64,000 nt of DNA from Clavelina lepadiformis (GCF_947623445.1 NC_135240.1:6758001-6822000), one strand, 5' to 3'; positions 13,401 through 26,280 are shown, numbered from the stretch's first letter. Notes: generated by a model from the sequence alone, not told the origin. Numbers and translations are program-made.

Positions 13401-16400
13401 GAAGATTGTCGTTTGGCCTGGCTTGTCGTATTTATCCTGAAGTTTATTTCCCAAATAACGGCCTCGAGACAGATAAGAAATACTTTATTTTGTTTAGGGA
13501 TCGATCCAACTGTACACAATGCCTGTCCTATTTTAAACGCACCAGTTGTTATCAGCAAAAACATTTTTCCGATTTCCCCCGCTTATGAATGTGCTCAAAA
13601 GTATTTAAAAATATTTCTAAAAAATCATGTTTTTAGTCGTGTGCTCTATCTTTGCTAATCTCCAGTCCGTTTGGGCTAATTGCTTTCATCTACTAGGACT
13701 AATTATGACGTCATAAGCTGTGTTGTTTACGAATAATGCCGTGTCGTATGTAGCTGTGTCGAAGTTGTGGTGAGGAAAGAAAGGTGTAAGCAGATTTGGA
13801 AAAAATATCAAACAGAAATATTTTAATCTATCGAGTCCTATAAGATGTTTGTGCTTTTCCCAAAATTAATTTATCCATTTGCGGATCTTCGAATCAGAAA
13901 AGAAAAAAATGTGAGAAATTTTAGTTTGAGACTTCAAGATCTTCTCATAACTTTAAAATATGTAAATAGTAATTGTCACCGTGAATTTTTGCAAAGCAAT
14001 GTTTCTAAGCCGATTGGCTCTTTTATCTGCAAACGTATGTAATTAAAACCACAATTGGCAGCTTTCGAGTGGGAAAAGAATGATCCACATCCCAAAAACA
14101 AGATCGAAGTCGTGCCAAAAAAACACGGACCGCTGTTTAATTGGAGAGTTTTAAGGTTACAAGGACTTCAATACGATCTCATAAGGCTGCCACTGGCTGT
14201 CACGATATTTTGTTATTGACTACAACCCAAGAGAGATATGTCGTGTATTTTGTGTTTCTTTAAAAGAGCTCAACTTGCGAACAAAGAAATCAAGATTTAA
14301 ATCGCGTAAAATTATCGCACGAGACGAAGTCTCATTATTTGTATATGCCCCATTCTCCCCTCCCGAAGTTCCTGGAAACTGTTACGATTTCCTCTAATCC
14401 GAAGCAATCCGCTAATAACGTGCATTTAATTTCAATAGTGGGTTTTGCAAAGCGATTTACCTTGATATAATACCTTTTCTCCCGAACCGCATACAACGAG
14501 CAAAGAGTATTTCCAGGATTTCAAATCTGACCTTGTATTTACATACTTCGTGTTCTAGTCGGATTGTGTTTCTGTTATCTCATCCGAAATAATACCCACC
14601 TTGTAAACAGTCACGTTCGTCAACAACCTTGACCAAAATCTGTCCCAAAAATTTCAGCCAAATCTTATACGATTCAACGCGGGAGATTAGGCGTGTAAGG
14701 TTGTTGTCCGGCCACTTCAAGTAGTTTGTCTGTCTTGCGTCCTTGAATATTAATATTTTTTGATCCGTTTCTTGAGTGATCTCCAATGCCATTGTTAGGA
14801 TTAATGTAGACGAAAACGCGTCAGAAATTTTAACATCCGGATTGTTCACGTTTGTTTTTTTTTAAAACATTTGCATTCTGCTGCGTTTGTTTGTCGTCTA
14901 TTTTAATCGCACCACTTTAATTCTGTCTCATTGTTTTTTTGTTCTTATGAATATCAACTCAAACAATTCATTTTTAATTTATGCGATTTTTATTCACAGT
15001 CGAGGTTGAAAGAAAGTTTTCGAAGGAAAGAAAAGAGAACAAAAAATTGCACGGAAAATTGCTTTCTATGCAGCAACTGATCGGCCATGATTTGAACAAC
15101 AACACTCAGGGTAAGATGTCTATGTATAAACTTCAAATTACATTCCTGGAAAAATCGCGTTTGCTTCGGTTCAGCGGAAAAAAGTTAGGTGTAAAATTCC
15201 AACCGCGAGCTGGCTCCCTGCCTAACAATTTTACACTTATAGACAGATAAGTGTGTTGTTATCGTGCCCTTCAGTTTTGTTACTGCGCTGAGTTAGTTGA
15301 CCGGTGTCATGGCCATTAGTAGCCGCGGTTTAAAACCGTTTTTTATGTCATTTTACTTTGGTATTTCTGAGTTTTAACCGTTTACTGTTAGTAAAAACAA
15401 GTCTTATTTTGAAGTTTTTATAAGCCGACAGGGTAGAGAGGCTACGTTAAGGGACGCGTAACACAATTCTGGTCTTTAACTTAGACCCTGTATAATCCAC
15501 CCAGTGTCACAGCTGTCGATTCTTGTTTTTAGGTAGAAAGCAGAATGCTTTGGTTTAAGCGTCGCAATCAGCAAAATTTATTTCTCAAATCGTTTAAAAT
15601 TTAACCTTTTCTCACAGATGGAGACGTTGAGATGCCCCCGTCGCCTATTGCGTTATCGCCCGCACCAAACAGTGCGACTGTAAGCGATGCCCAATCCGAA
15701 AGCTCCCCTCCTCCCGTCACCGGTACGTCACCGATGACGTCATTTCCGGTTTCGTCATCGTTTGATGCGGCCATGTTGTCGGCGAAAATTGCTGCGGCTG
15801 TTCAGCAACAAAGCAGTAAGTAAAAGACGCACTCCGACACTCATTTGTAGAAAATGTAAAATTTCGATGTAGTCAACGCAGTTGTGGTTGTCCCAGGTAA
15901 CCAGGCCCATTCGCCGTCGCCGTCCCCTACAAGTTTACCTGCGCCATCTACCGGCAACAATCTTAACAACAGCAACAACCGCTTGTTGGAGGAACAGAAA
16001 AGTCCGGACTATTTGAGGCGCTCTATCTTGTCAGGTAACCGTCTTTTTCAACGCTGCTTATTAGTTATTTGTTAACATGGAATTTAAATCTCACTTACGT
16101 GCGAAGCTTAGTGCAATAGATAAACAAATTCTTTTTATTACGTCACAGAACATCGCACACCAGAACTTGCCGTCGACTTGGGGGTTTCCCGTACTGAACA
16201 TTCAGTGATGCAAGGTAAGTTGCTGAAACGGTATAATTGCGAATGAACACGTCTGTGTATGATCTTTACGTATGCGCACATACTCGATTCGTGTTAGGTT
16301 AAGTGCTCCAAGTATGATTATATCTACATGTAAAGCTAAAATTCTCGTGTTTTGCAGATAAACAGCGATTGTTTTTCAACAATCCTCTCCTCTTTCAACA

Positions 16401-16431
16401 AGCTTCACAACAAGCCGCCAATGGGCGCTAG
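7448..16431 (+). CDS. DACH: Dachshund homologue (DACH1/2-like), 3' part, 12 exons
   Basis: Nuclear transcriptional cofactor of the Ski/Sno/Dac family. Exons I place: 7448-7554, 7716-7883, 8100-8216, 8458-8525, 8623-8783, 11396-11602, 11836-11919, 15000-15110, 15618-15815, 15897-16034, 16149-16214, 16358-16431 (stop TAG). All junctions keep one frame, about 499 codons. Conserved points against vertebrate DACH are SSPVKENEKN...VPGL, PFMMMSHPGI...PTSMAM followed by an Ala-rich stretch, and above all the DD2 core MQTLLTNIQGLLKVAADNAS continuing into the coiled coil ELKLKLTQERQLRENFEQKL. The helix continues with ERKFSKERKENKKLHGKLLS. After that the protein diverges into a Ser/Pro-rich tail without the vertebrate C-terminal motif. 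The DD1 domain and the start codon are not in the window, so this is partial at its 5' end. Confidence 0.9.
8784..11395 (+). other. 2.6-kb DACH intron
   Basis: This is non-coding sequence between the fifth visible DACH exon and the DD2 exon. I see no nested gene. Several TGACGTCA or ACGTCA-like cAMP-response-type words occur here (for example around 9034 and 9604). Such words are common throughout the window and are not strong evidence of regulation. Confidence 0.6.
11396..11919 (+). other. DACH: DACH DD2 domain exons
   Basis: The exons 11396-11602 and 11836-11919 encode the Dachbox-C/DD2 segment, the strongest match in this gene. The motif TLLTNIQGLLKVAADNA is almost identical to vertebrate DACH proteins, and a charged coiled coil follows it. 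In the family this region mediates partner binding. The intron between them is 233 bp, and both junctions are phase 1. Confidence 0.9.
11920..14999 (+). other. 3.1-kb DACH intron
   Basis: Non-coding sequence between the two coiled-coil exons. Their direct joining keeps the frame (G|TC gives Val) and the charged helix, so no exon needs to be missing. An open frame on the - strand at 14580-14849 has no ATG (it begins with GTG) and no recognisable family. Confidence 0.6.
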
Positions 16432-17941
16432 AGGTTTTCTTTAGTTTACTTCACGCTTCGATTAAGCTGCGCAATGAATATGCTTTTGTCTTGCTCATGA
16501 AGCCATTGCCAGAACACTTGAAATTCACCAAGACTGAGTCGTCTGTATTGTTTTCTTATCTGGATAAACCTGAGATGAAACTCTTGCTTTGTGGGAAAAC
16601 TTCAATAATGATCTCACAAAGATGTTTCATTACGTCATAATCAAAAAGTTCAAGTGTGTCAGGAATACCTCAAAGAACTCAGGATAAAAATGCTAAGGAG
16701 TTGAGCGGATAAACCGATTCAATTAACTAACTTTTAAACACAAATCAAAGCATGGACGCAAAAAACAGAGTTTCTGCGAACAACATTATAAACTGTACTG
16801 TATAGATATTGGAAAAGTTTTCGTTCGTTTATTTCGGCTGAATCCACTGCCCGGAAAATTTTGCCATACTTGCATTTTGTGTTCGATACAGAAGCTTATA
16901 ATATTTTTGTGCTTTCGAAATTCAGCCCAATTAAAATGTTGCCGTCTATATCGTTTTATTCTCGTTATATTGCTTTTATTCAGTGCAAAAGATGCGTTGT
17001 TTATTGCCATGACTACCGTGTGTAATTAGTTTGCCCTGTAAATATGTTTAATGGAACCGAAGTTTCGCAGTACGGTATAAAAACCTTGTATAGGTATCCT
17101 TTTATTTTTGTGTGTGTATGGATGGTGTAACAGTACCGTATATGGTTGGTAAACGCCACAGATAAAATGCTCCTATAATAGGACAATATGTGCGTGTGTT
17201 TGTGTGTTAATTATCCGGGTTGCATTTCACCAATTTATTATTAAAAGACCGGTAATATTGGCTGAAAGTTATATTACGTGTTTTTTAGAACAAAGAATTC
17301 GACTTTTTTGTATATTTGCTTAAAGCGCATTTTAAAGGAACTTGTACACAGGGCATAAACTAGACCTGCTTTTTTTGACTGTTTTCAATTAAAAAAAAAT
17401 TCCTCGGCATTAACACATGACTTTGATATAGGCTACTTGGTGAACTAAGAATTGCGACACCTTTTTTGTATTGTGGAACCTTCATTGAAACAATCTACAC
17501 AATACACATTGCAACTACTTATATGTAAAATAAATTAATGGAAAACACTATGAGGTCCACTAACAATCAAAACATGCAAGATGAACCAAAAAGATGAGCC
17601 GTCTAATAGAGTACCATGTTCAACCTTTGGTAAGAAACGCATTAAAATATTTGACGTAAAATGGTGGAAAGTTGACAGAAAGTGAAATCAGAGTTCCTTG
17701 TGATCGACGACAGGTGACCATCAAACTGGATGAGTTTTACAACTTGTCATAAATAGTTGCGCCTTCTAAATGCTTTTCTTCACTTTTGCTGTTGGCCTGA
17801 AACGGAGAATAACTTAATAATGCATTGTGTTCAAAGAGTAAATTGGCTTACAACTGTTTAGACTCAAAATCATTTTCAACAATGAAAGAAATCATGATAA
17901 TCTTTAAATTAACTACAAAATATCCGAAATCTAAACAGGTT
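16432..17941. other. Convergent intergenic region between DACH and GlyR gene A
   Basis: This stretch separates the stop of dachshund (+ strand) from the stop of GlyR-like gene A (- strand), so both 3' UTRs must lie in it. An AATAAA word on the + strand near 17528 could serve a long dachshund 3' UTR. I cannot place the polyadenylation sites with confidence, and I see no further gene. Confidence 0.5.
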
Positions 17942-20900
17942 TTATAAACATTCGCTTGAATGCCAAATACCAACTATGCAGCGGAGAAAATAAGCTAAAG
18001 TTTTATTTTTAGCCTTAAGATCTACCAGGTAAGAGATCCAGTAAAAAAGATTGAAGATAGCGAAAACAGACGGGAAAAGAATGCGCGAAATCCGGTCAAC
18101 GAGCGCGGCTTTCTGTTGGTATTTTTTTGCCAGTTTCTCATTTTCTTTTTCATTATCCTGTGATAAAAAGACAAAAAGGAATCGGTAGAGTAACATTTAT
18201 CGGCAGCACTAGGCAAGAAACTGATTGACTACGGTTGCATTGCAGGTTGGGGCATTCTTTCTACAACGATTGTTTGCCAACGGCTTTTATTATGACGTAA
18301 TCGTGGTTGCACATTTTGATTGCGAGACTTAACTTTCCAAGCTTGACTTTGGTACCATAAGCATAAGAAGTTAAAGTAACTTTTGTAAAATAACCAGTTA
18401 AACACATTTCCAAGTTCTCTTTTCTTAGTTTGTTCAATCGAATTAAAGGTATAATGGTTAGCTCGAGAATCAGATGGGTAGTCAAGGTACAGTACTGGTA
18501 GCCTATCTGCAACCCTTAAACTCGTTATAAGACCAAGTGGAAACTTTCAAGGTAAGCTTAGTAGTTAAATACTAACTGTATGCCTCTAGAGGGGACAGCT
18601 AGGCTAGGAGCCAGGCACAATTGTACGAACTTGCTGGAACTTTTGTGTGAACACTGGACAATGGACATCGGTGTTTACATTTACTTCTTGATTATGTGAA
18701 CTTTTAGATAGCAGACTAGATGTCGTTACGCTTTACATTACAGTAATGGTTAACTGAAACAAGTTTAGTGTCGTTTTGCTTAACAGGTTTTAACCGTAAC
18801 ACCGGTTTGCTTGAACACCTCTACTTGTCATTCGTTTATCGTTATCACTGTCTGTGATTATGCAACTTACTGCAGTAATACCTTCAAAGGTGGATTGCCA
18901 ACTATCCAGTTTTGGTGAAATTCCGTAAATTCGTCCGATTTTGAAGTCACAATTTTCGAGTCGGTTCGTTGATGCCTGTCGGGTTTCTTTAGAAACGTTT
19001 GCCTGAACGCTTGCTGTGACGAAATTAGAGTCCAACTTAGCGTACTAGCCTACTACATGTAGTAATGATAACCTGCTGGTAAATTCTAACTGAGGTGTTG
19101 CACGATTGTGCAGACAACTAAACACCAGTTTACTTAATCGGGATTCATATTGTATGCTGACGCAAAGAAATGTATTGTAGGTTAAGGCAGTCAACCTTAT
19201 GCTTAGATCTTCGTTTTATTCAAAGAGAATCTCGCAGTTTTGTCGTAAGAATTTGAAGCGTAGAATTTTTGCGGACTCACCGTTTGTTTGGACAACCAAC
19301 TTCTCTTTAAGAGATTCTTTCTCTGACGAGAGAGGAAATTGACGGCAGCGAATTCGAGAAGAGCTGCGAAGACGAAAAGAAGGCAAACTGCCATCCACAC
19401 ATCGATAGCTTTTACGTACGAAACCTTACAACAAATGACATCATAATGACATAATCATATTTGTTTTGTCATAAAGGTATCGAGGATTTGGCAACCTTAG
19501 GCAAAGAAGCTCTTGCCCCTGAGCTCTGCGTGGTCATAGTGAGGACGGTGGTGATCCCAAGAGCGGTTCTGGCGGGAGCAGCATCCATGTTGATCCAGAA
19601 GGATACCCAGGATAGGATGACGATGAGTGTAGATGGGATGTAAGTCTGGATCATGTAGTATCCCTTCTCTCTCTTCAGGATAAAGGTTACCTCAATGCAA
19701 GTGAAAGACCCTAAGAAAGGTATACACTGTATTTTTAACTGGAGTCTGGAAAAAATGGTTGCGCTTTTGCCATAGTTTACACTCGCGCAAGGTTGCGCCC
19801 ACCACTTGAAGGTAAACAGATGCAATGACGATATGACTTAATATGCTCTTAATGGAAATATTTACGTTCATTTTTGTATTAAGGCACAGTATTTTTCAAA
19901 CAGCCTTGCCGTCGTTTTCGTTTTTAACCTCTTACCCGAGTCGTAGACCTTAGTACAGGAATTAAGCTTCCAACCGAGTATCTTGAACTGTGGAAGAAGT
20001 AGTTTGTCTGCCATCAGTACCGCCTTCTCTTTCTGCCACTCGAACACTAAATCGTTCATGTCATAAGCATCTGTCGATATAAAGATTTCGGTGACTTCTA
20101 AACTTCAGTTAAAAATCACTTCAACTATCAGTAACAAATATTAGGAGATACTTACCATAAATATCTACACATGCCAGTTTAATACTTTATCACCATTCAT
20201 ACTTGTTACAACATTGTACTGGTCAATTAGTGGCCTACCAGCCAAAAAAACAGGTCTTTAAGAGTTTCCCGCAAAACAATTTCTATAAATGGCAAAACCA
20301 CGATCTGCATCACTGTATCTCGTGCTTTCATACGTATAAGTTTCCAAATCAATCACGAATTAGTGCAGTGCTTGTGATTGCAAGGATTTAGTTTGCTAGA
20401 AAACTTTGTGAAATATACATTTGTAGTCAGAGGTGGGGAGTACCGCGGTACTTTCCCAGTACCGATACCGTCGGTACTTTTGGTATGTAAACCACCTTGT
20501 GACCGGAATTCTTTTACACTCAATAACCGCGTCCATTTATCTTATTTGTTCTCCTGATTTTAGGTCCCTCTTGTTCGAAAGTTGGTGGACACCTGACGTC
20601 CCTGAAAATTGGTCCTTGGCGAGGACTATAATTTAATTAGGATTTTGTCTTTGAAAAAATGTATTTTTAGAAAGAAGAACAAACTCCCAACAAAACAACA
20701 TCAAACTATGACGAAAATTCAGTGCTTGTTAGAAAAAGTTGTCACTAAAACATGGCGACGAAGAGCACGTTTAGCGCAAGGTACTTACAGCTTTCCAGCT
20801 GCATTTTGCACAGTTGTGTGTCCATTGGGAAATTCTGTAGATGCATCGCACAGGCCAAGGTCAAGCTTAAACGAATGCTCGTGTAAACGTCACCGTTTCT

Positions 20901-23900
20901 GTAGACTCGAAGCAGCTTGTTTTCCGTCGTCACCTACATAAGAAAGCACGATGACGTCAAACTTGTTACGGTTGGGTTTTCATTGCAGCTAAAACGTCAC
21001 ATGACATGTCAGTAACAAGGTAACTGACGAATGCAATGCAATTTCAAATGTCCTTTGCACAAAATACCCTGCGCTCAAACCTTTCATATTTGTCTTAGCT
21101 TTTGCAAGTCGTGGAAAGCTGCTATGGAACCCTTGATACCTACAAGCACGCTTGTGCATGCATGACGAAGATGAGAAGAAATAATATACCCTGCATGCCC
21201 CTCTGTTTTGTGACGGTTATATATTGGAACATTTGATGACGTTATCCTTTAATCAGACGTATATTTATCCTTTCTCAAGATCGCCATACAGATGTAATGT
21301 AGTCACGTTTTAATTTGGATTTTTGCCAATACAATACCAATTCCGCCGCTCTGTGACGACAGAACAGGCAATTTTTTTTTATCGTAGCCTGTTGAGTTAG
21401 GATCGGTGTTCGCATCCAGTAGCAAATGCGTTCTGGTCGAAAATAGACATGCACTTAATTTGATTACTTCAGTGAAGATGCTTTACGCTTGATTAAAGCT
21501 CGTTCGTGACGTGTCGAATGAACTTGTTGTATTGCTGCCGGTTTTGATGCGTTGCTCTGCGGTTTTAAACATGATTTTTGCCATTTAATTTGATTTTGTT
21601 GCCGGCAAGAAAGAGGCGAAGTTTTCTATACATTGCTTGTAACATTACACAGAAATCATATTTACTTGAAATTGTGATGGACCAGCGCGTTTGTTACGGC
21701 CAAGCAAAAGAAAACAATGGACTAGTTGAATAAATACCAGCAGTCAGGCTAGTTGCTAATTGTTGCCTTAACAATATAGTTAGCCCTAAAACGTGATGTT
21801 CCACCACTACACCTTGTGAAAGTCGGCCTTCTTTTCATTGGTAAAGAATAAATCCGGTCTCCAAATCTCTTCCATCATAGAGGGGTGTAAGGACACGGTG
21901 TCGTCCGGGTAGTCGTCTTTGTACGCTAATCTCGGATCATTCCATCGACATCGCAGAAATATATTTACCCTGTAGTCCTGTTAGTATAGATCTTTGAAGT
22001 TAATTTATCAGGATTTATAATTAAGTAGTTATACCCTTGGGATTTTCGTTGGTAGATTAAGACATCAAGCACGTAAGATACAAGGTTTGTCCAATGCATG
22101 ACTCAGTATTGATCAAGGTGTGGAAACAATTGTAGAATGAATTTTTTGAAAGAGTCACTGTCAATGACCTGTTCATATTTGTTATGCAATATAACTTCAA
22201 AACCCATTAAAATTATTTATCCAACAACGTTTAACACGCAAAAACACAGCATGCGTTTTCGAAATCAAAGCATAAACAATTTACACTTCAAACTTAACTA
22301 TTGTAGCAAGCGACCGAGCATCACAAACCAAATCACATTGTACTTCACTGCAGACGACGTGAAACGCAAATCGCTCTAAACGTTCGAGAATGCTGAATGG
22401 CGCATGCAAAATTGATAACTGGTAATTGTACAAGACTCGCGAGAGAAACAGCCTCTTTACGATTTCTACTCACCATGGTCGTCTCCTGTATCGAACCAAA
22501 ACTGTTAATGAAAACATTGACCGTATTGTTGACTGGGGCCCCTGATTTTTACAAGAAAAAAGATATTAAGCGGATGAAATATTTTTTCCCATTTTGTGGT
22601 ATTTCCGCTTAAAAATGAAAGTTTTTTTGACACGAAAGCCATTAAAACGCGGTAATCGGTGGACGGATGCAAACACAAATGCGGTAGGTTAATCCAAGCA
22701 TATGGCAGGCTGCTTATGTATCATATCATTGATAACAAAACGATGATGTTAGGATAACGCAAATAAGGTTAGTACAATGTAATAACAAAAACATTGTATT
22801 TGTAGGCTAATTGTTAATAACATAATGCAATGGCATGAAAACATGGTTAAAACACTGCAAAGTATACATAAAGGGCTTACCATACTAGTAGCTACTAAGT
22901 CATAAAACGTGTTAACGTAGACGCTTACAGTAGCGTTAACCCGTTGCTCTGGAATTGCAGCAAACATAAAACTTTACTTTGCAGTAATTGGACAAAGACA
23001 TTTTGAAACGCAGTATAGGTCGGTCTAATTATTGTTTAACGAAAGAATAACCTGTCTTAGGCTATGGAATGCATATAGTCAAAACAAGTTAAATATAAAT
23101 ATTAACCGAAGTACTGTACTCACTTTTATGATGAGGTCGAACACGTTTATCGTAACCCACAAGTAGGTTGCTGAGAAAATGGGACACATCGTCTGTCTCC
23201 GATTCTCCGGCTTTCGGAATCGAATTTGTCATTCTTGACGCCACCGTCTACAAATTACAGGTTTATATTCACATATTAATGGAAGACAAAACTTTTGACA
23301 GAAGAAACATCAATACGGTACCTCTCTGGCTGTGTCTTTGTCGTCATAATAATCAACCCAGTAATCATCTGAGTCGACTGATCTTTTCTGATATTTTTTG
23401 GAAGCAAGATTATGCTGAAATCCTTCAAAACGAATTCTGGCAGACAAGAAGCAATTTACCATAAGTAAGATAATATCAAAGGTGTAGCGTATCATCCGAA
23501 ATTCAACTGTCATCAAACACTTCTGTAACAAATCAATATTGATTGTATCATTAGTGGCTAAAAGGTAGGTAACTTTAGAAAAAACAAGGTTACACTTGCA
23601 AAACCAATCGTTTCAAAAAGAATGCAAGCCCTAATGCGTGCTTGTGGTTTGGTTGAAACAAGTTTATAAGTTTTCTGGGATGGTAACATGCGACTGCATC
23701 AGCACTGCATTAGCTTACGACGTCAGAGCATAAAGGTTTCCCGCCCTTACGTCACACGTCTATACATATCATCAAGACAATACAGAGACCTATGTTAACA
23801 TATTTACTCTTACGAAGTGTTTCCTGGATTTTAACTATTCTCTGCTATTGTGGGAATGTTTCATTTTCTTTCCAACGCGTTTTTTTAATCATTCACAACG

Positions 23901-24479
23901 GGAATAGAGAGTAGGGTTTCCATAATTGTGATCAAAAAGTAAGTAATCTGCTTTAAATAAAAACAGTTATACATACATTTTAGAAATTACGGTCCATAAA
24001 ACCGTATAACGAATGCCATCGAGTTTTGAGTAATAAACAAACAAAAGAATGTTTTTTCAGACCAAAATTCGATTTTGTTCCAACTATACTCTATATATTT
24101 TTAACACATTAAGATACATTAAAATTTTCCATTACTTTTGTCAATTTATAAGATTTTCAAATATCTCAGTTTATATAATTTCAAATAAATGGAAACTATC
24201 GTTTCTAAAAACGCCTTATCATTATCTTGTCTATATGCATATTAAATAACACATCAAGTGTGTTGCGGAACGCGGAGGAAATAGCTTCCATTTTAGATGT
24301 GATTATGCGTTTATACCGTTCTAATAAAAATTTCATCAAATTATGGATATATTTGAATAATTTATCAGCTATATACCGAAATAATAATTTACCTTTCGTG
24401 CTTACCTTTCAGTAGCCGAACTCCTGCCAAGTGCAAAGGTCACGAGAAATAAAAACGTCATCTTCAGCATTGCTTTCAT
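17942..24479 (-). CDS. Glycine receptor alpha-like Cys-loop channel subunit, gene A (complete; alternative exon 4/5)
   Basis: Ligand-gated chloride channel subunit of the plasma membrane. Exons in order of transcription: 24406-24479 (start, signal peptide), 23322-23436 (acidic insert), 23124-23247, 22881-22948 or 22474-22541 (alternatives), 21813-21977, 20789-20933, 19936-20070, 19496-19710, 19281-19424, 17942-18157. With one alternative exon the frame is continuous and gives 466 residues. Visible features are the [19 protein letters not shown]ys loop, loop [14 protein letters not shown], and a complete TM2 ([20 protein letters not shown]) with the basic residue of [10 protein letters not shown]3 and TM4 ([20 protein letters not shown]) are intact, and the cytoplasmic loop is short. 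The PAR motif before TM2 predicts anion selectivity. It is a tandem paralogue of gene B. Whether glycine is the true agonist is inferred from the family. Confidence 0.93.
20428..20495 (+). mobile_element. hAT-like element end (CAGAGGTGGG terminus), fragment
   Basis: The sequence CAGAGGTGGGGAGTACC followed by repeated GTACCG words looks like the terminal inverted repeat and subterminal repeats of an hAT-type element. A related end in the opposite orientation is at 29162-29254. I found no matching second end nearby, so this is a fragment inside an intron of GlyR gene A. Confidence 0.5.
22474..22541 (-). other. GlyR gene A alternative exon 5 (68 bp, canonical copy)
   Basis: This 68-bp exon has acceptor ATCAG| and donor ATG|GTGAGT, phase 1 in and phase 0 out. 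It encodes [22 protein letters not shown], close to the vertebrate GlyR alpha sequence at the same place ([14 protein letters not shown]). The single 68-bp exon of gene B at 28482-28549 has the same length and phase and the same core VNVFINS. Confidence 0.88.
22881..22948 (-). other. GlyR gene A alternative exon 4 (68 bp, divergent copy)
   Basis: This 68-bp exon has acceptor CCAG| and donor ATG|GTAAGC, starts in phase 1 and ends in phase 0. It encodes [15 protein letters not shown] then YDLVATSM. It aligns position by position with the exon at 22474-22541, including the Asn-X-Thr sequon, VNxF and the terminal Met. It is clearly less like vertebrate GlyR alpha than the other copy. Using it together with exon 5 would shift the frame (136 nt), so the two are expected to be mutually exclusive. 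Confidence 0.8.
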
Positions 24480-26280
24480 CTCAACTCTTTCTTGTCTCGA
24501 GTTGCAGAGATCTGGCAACTTAGCATGCGATGTTCGATGACAAGATGGGACCGAATGAAAAACGCTCTCTCTTTCTTTCTGTCTTTCTTACTCTCTCTTG
24601 CAGAAAATTTTTGAAAAGTCAAGACATACTTGGCAGCCGTGCAATGTGGATAGGATAGAACATAACTTTCTGATGATTTTCTGTCATTTACTCTGTGTGA
24701 TATATACATAGTCAGAGCGTGATGGTAAACGACAACAAAAAGGTTGCAGTTGAAAACATTTATCGATCATGTCCTAGCAAGGACGAATAACAATCGACGG
24801 ATTTTTCATCCGCTATCTTTAAACTCGTCAAATTACGTTATTAGCTGTTGAAGGTTTTCACTTTATAATTCTGGTCTTGCAAAGTGTGCTCGCTGCGTGC
24901 ATTGCGCGTCTGAGGTGTGCGGCTAAATGCAGTAATTGGTGCCACTGGTTTGACGTTCGAAGATCAATATTAAACGCAAATTTCCTTCGCAACTAATAAC
25001 AATGGAAAATTACCTTTCAATTGACGGCTGATGGGGCGTAAAATTGTCAAAGTGAATTTCTAATTTATAGAAATCGTCAAAATGGTAATGTAAGAAGACA
25101 AATTTGATTTCGAGATCGATTGTTTTAACATTCGGATGTTATCATGGCGGTTGATGTTTAGTTTTATTGTCGGTCTAATTTAATTCACTGGGTGATTGAT
25201 TTGCGAAGACAGATGTTTATACAAATGCAATAGAAAGTTATTTTTGCCAAAGTTTCATGATGTTTCTGGGAACGAAAAAATCAACTTTTTTTGACACCTC
25301 GTCAGGTAACAGGTAAACGTTATAATCTCACCGAACCTCACTACCGCCATTGTGTTGATAACGCAATCGGTTCAAAATCTGCTTAATTTAACTTGGGTAC
25401 ATTTCACTTCTTATTTTCGGCTGCTCTGACGTGAAGACATAAACATCTTACGACAAATTATAGCATAAACGCAACAGGATGTATTATTTTGAATACCTTT
25501 GTTGGATGTGCAACGATTACGACGTAATGAACAAATGGAATTGTCAATAAAAGGCCTTTCCGCATATTAGGATGAGAAAGAGAAATAAAAAACAATTATA
25601 TTATTTTGAAAAATCTCTTTTTAACGACAACAAAATCAGTGTAAGCGAAGGAATGTTGACATTTTTGTGTCATTTTATAATTGAATAAAATTCCAAAGTG
25701 GCAACATATGTTCTTGAGTTATTCGATAAACTCTGTTGTCTTAAGAGCTATGAAATTTCATGTGGAAAGTGTTTAAAATCCATAAAATATTTTTGTTAGC
25801 TAGTCTTGTAACCGACCAAATATTTATCAAGTAAGTTATATAGTTTTTACTAGTACAGTAAATGCCAATGGTGACTGTATAAGCTAATTTCTTTCAAAAG
25901 CTGACCTACTTTCCACATCGTTGCTTAAAGTATCTTAAAACCTTTGACTTCATTATAAGTTACCGCAAAAAATAACTGGGTTTTTATTTATGTACGTTAT
26001 GATGGGAGCAGTGCAATGATTTGAGTAAGAAATTCACCATTCATGCTTATAAAGCTTGAACTTCATGCGAACATCTCCTATACAAGCACGATTGTATATC
26101 ATCAGGAACGAATTAGTGAAGAAACTGACAAAAAGGATGCGTAGAAACCGTACATCATCAAACTGTTAAAGAGAATTGACGATAACTTCAGTTTGTAAAA
26201 GTGCCCGCGTCGTTTCTGTCAGACTGAAAAGTTATCATTGTGTAAACATTTTATTTTTTCATATTCAAATCTAACAATTT
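24480..26280. other. Intergenic region between GlyR genes A and B
   Basis: This holds the upstream region of gene A and the 3' flank of gene B, both - strand. A pyrimidine-rich tract (CTCTCTCTTTCTTTCTGTC) at about 24562-24602 would be a purine-rich tract in the 5' leader of gene A. A - strand AATAAA (TTTATT at 26250-26255) sits about 26 bp past the stop of gene B and is a plausible polyadenylation signal. No other gene is seen. Confidence 0.6.

Noticed and set aside
14580-14849. 89-codon - strand frame inside a DACH intron
   Set aside because: It starts with GTG, has no ATG and no recognisable domain.
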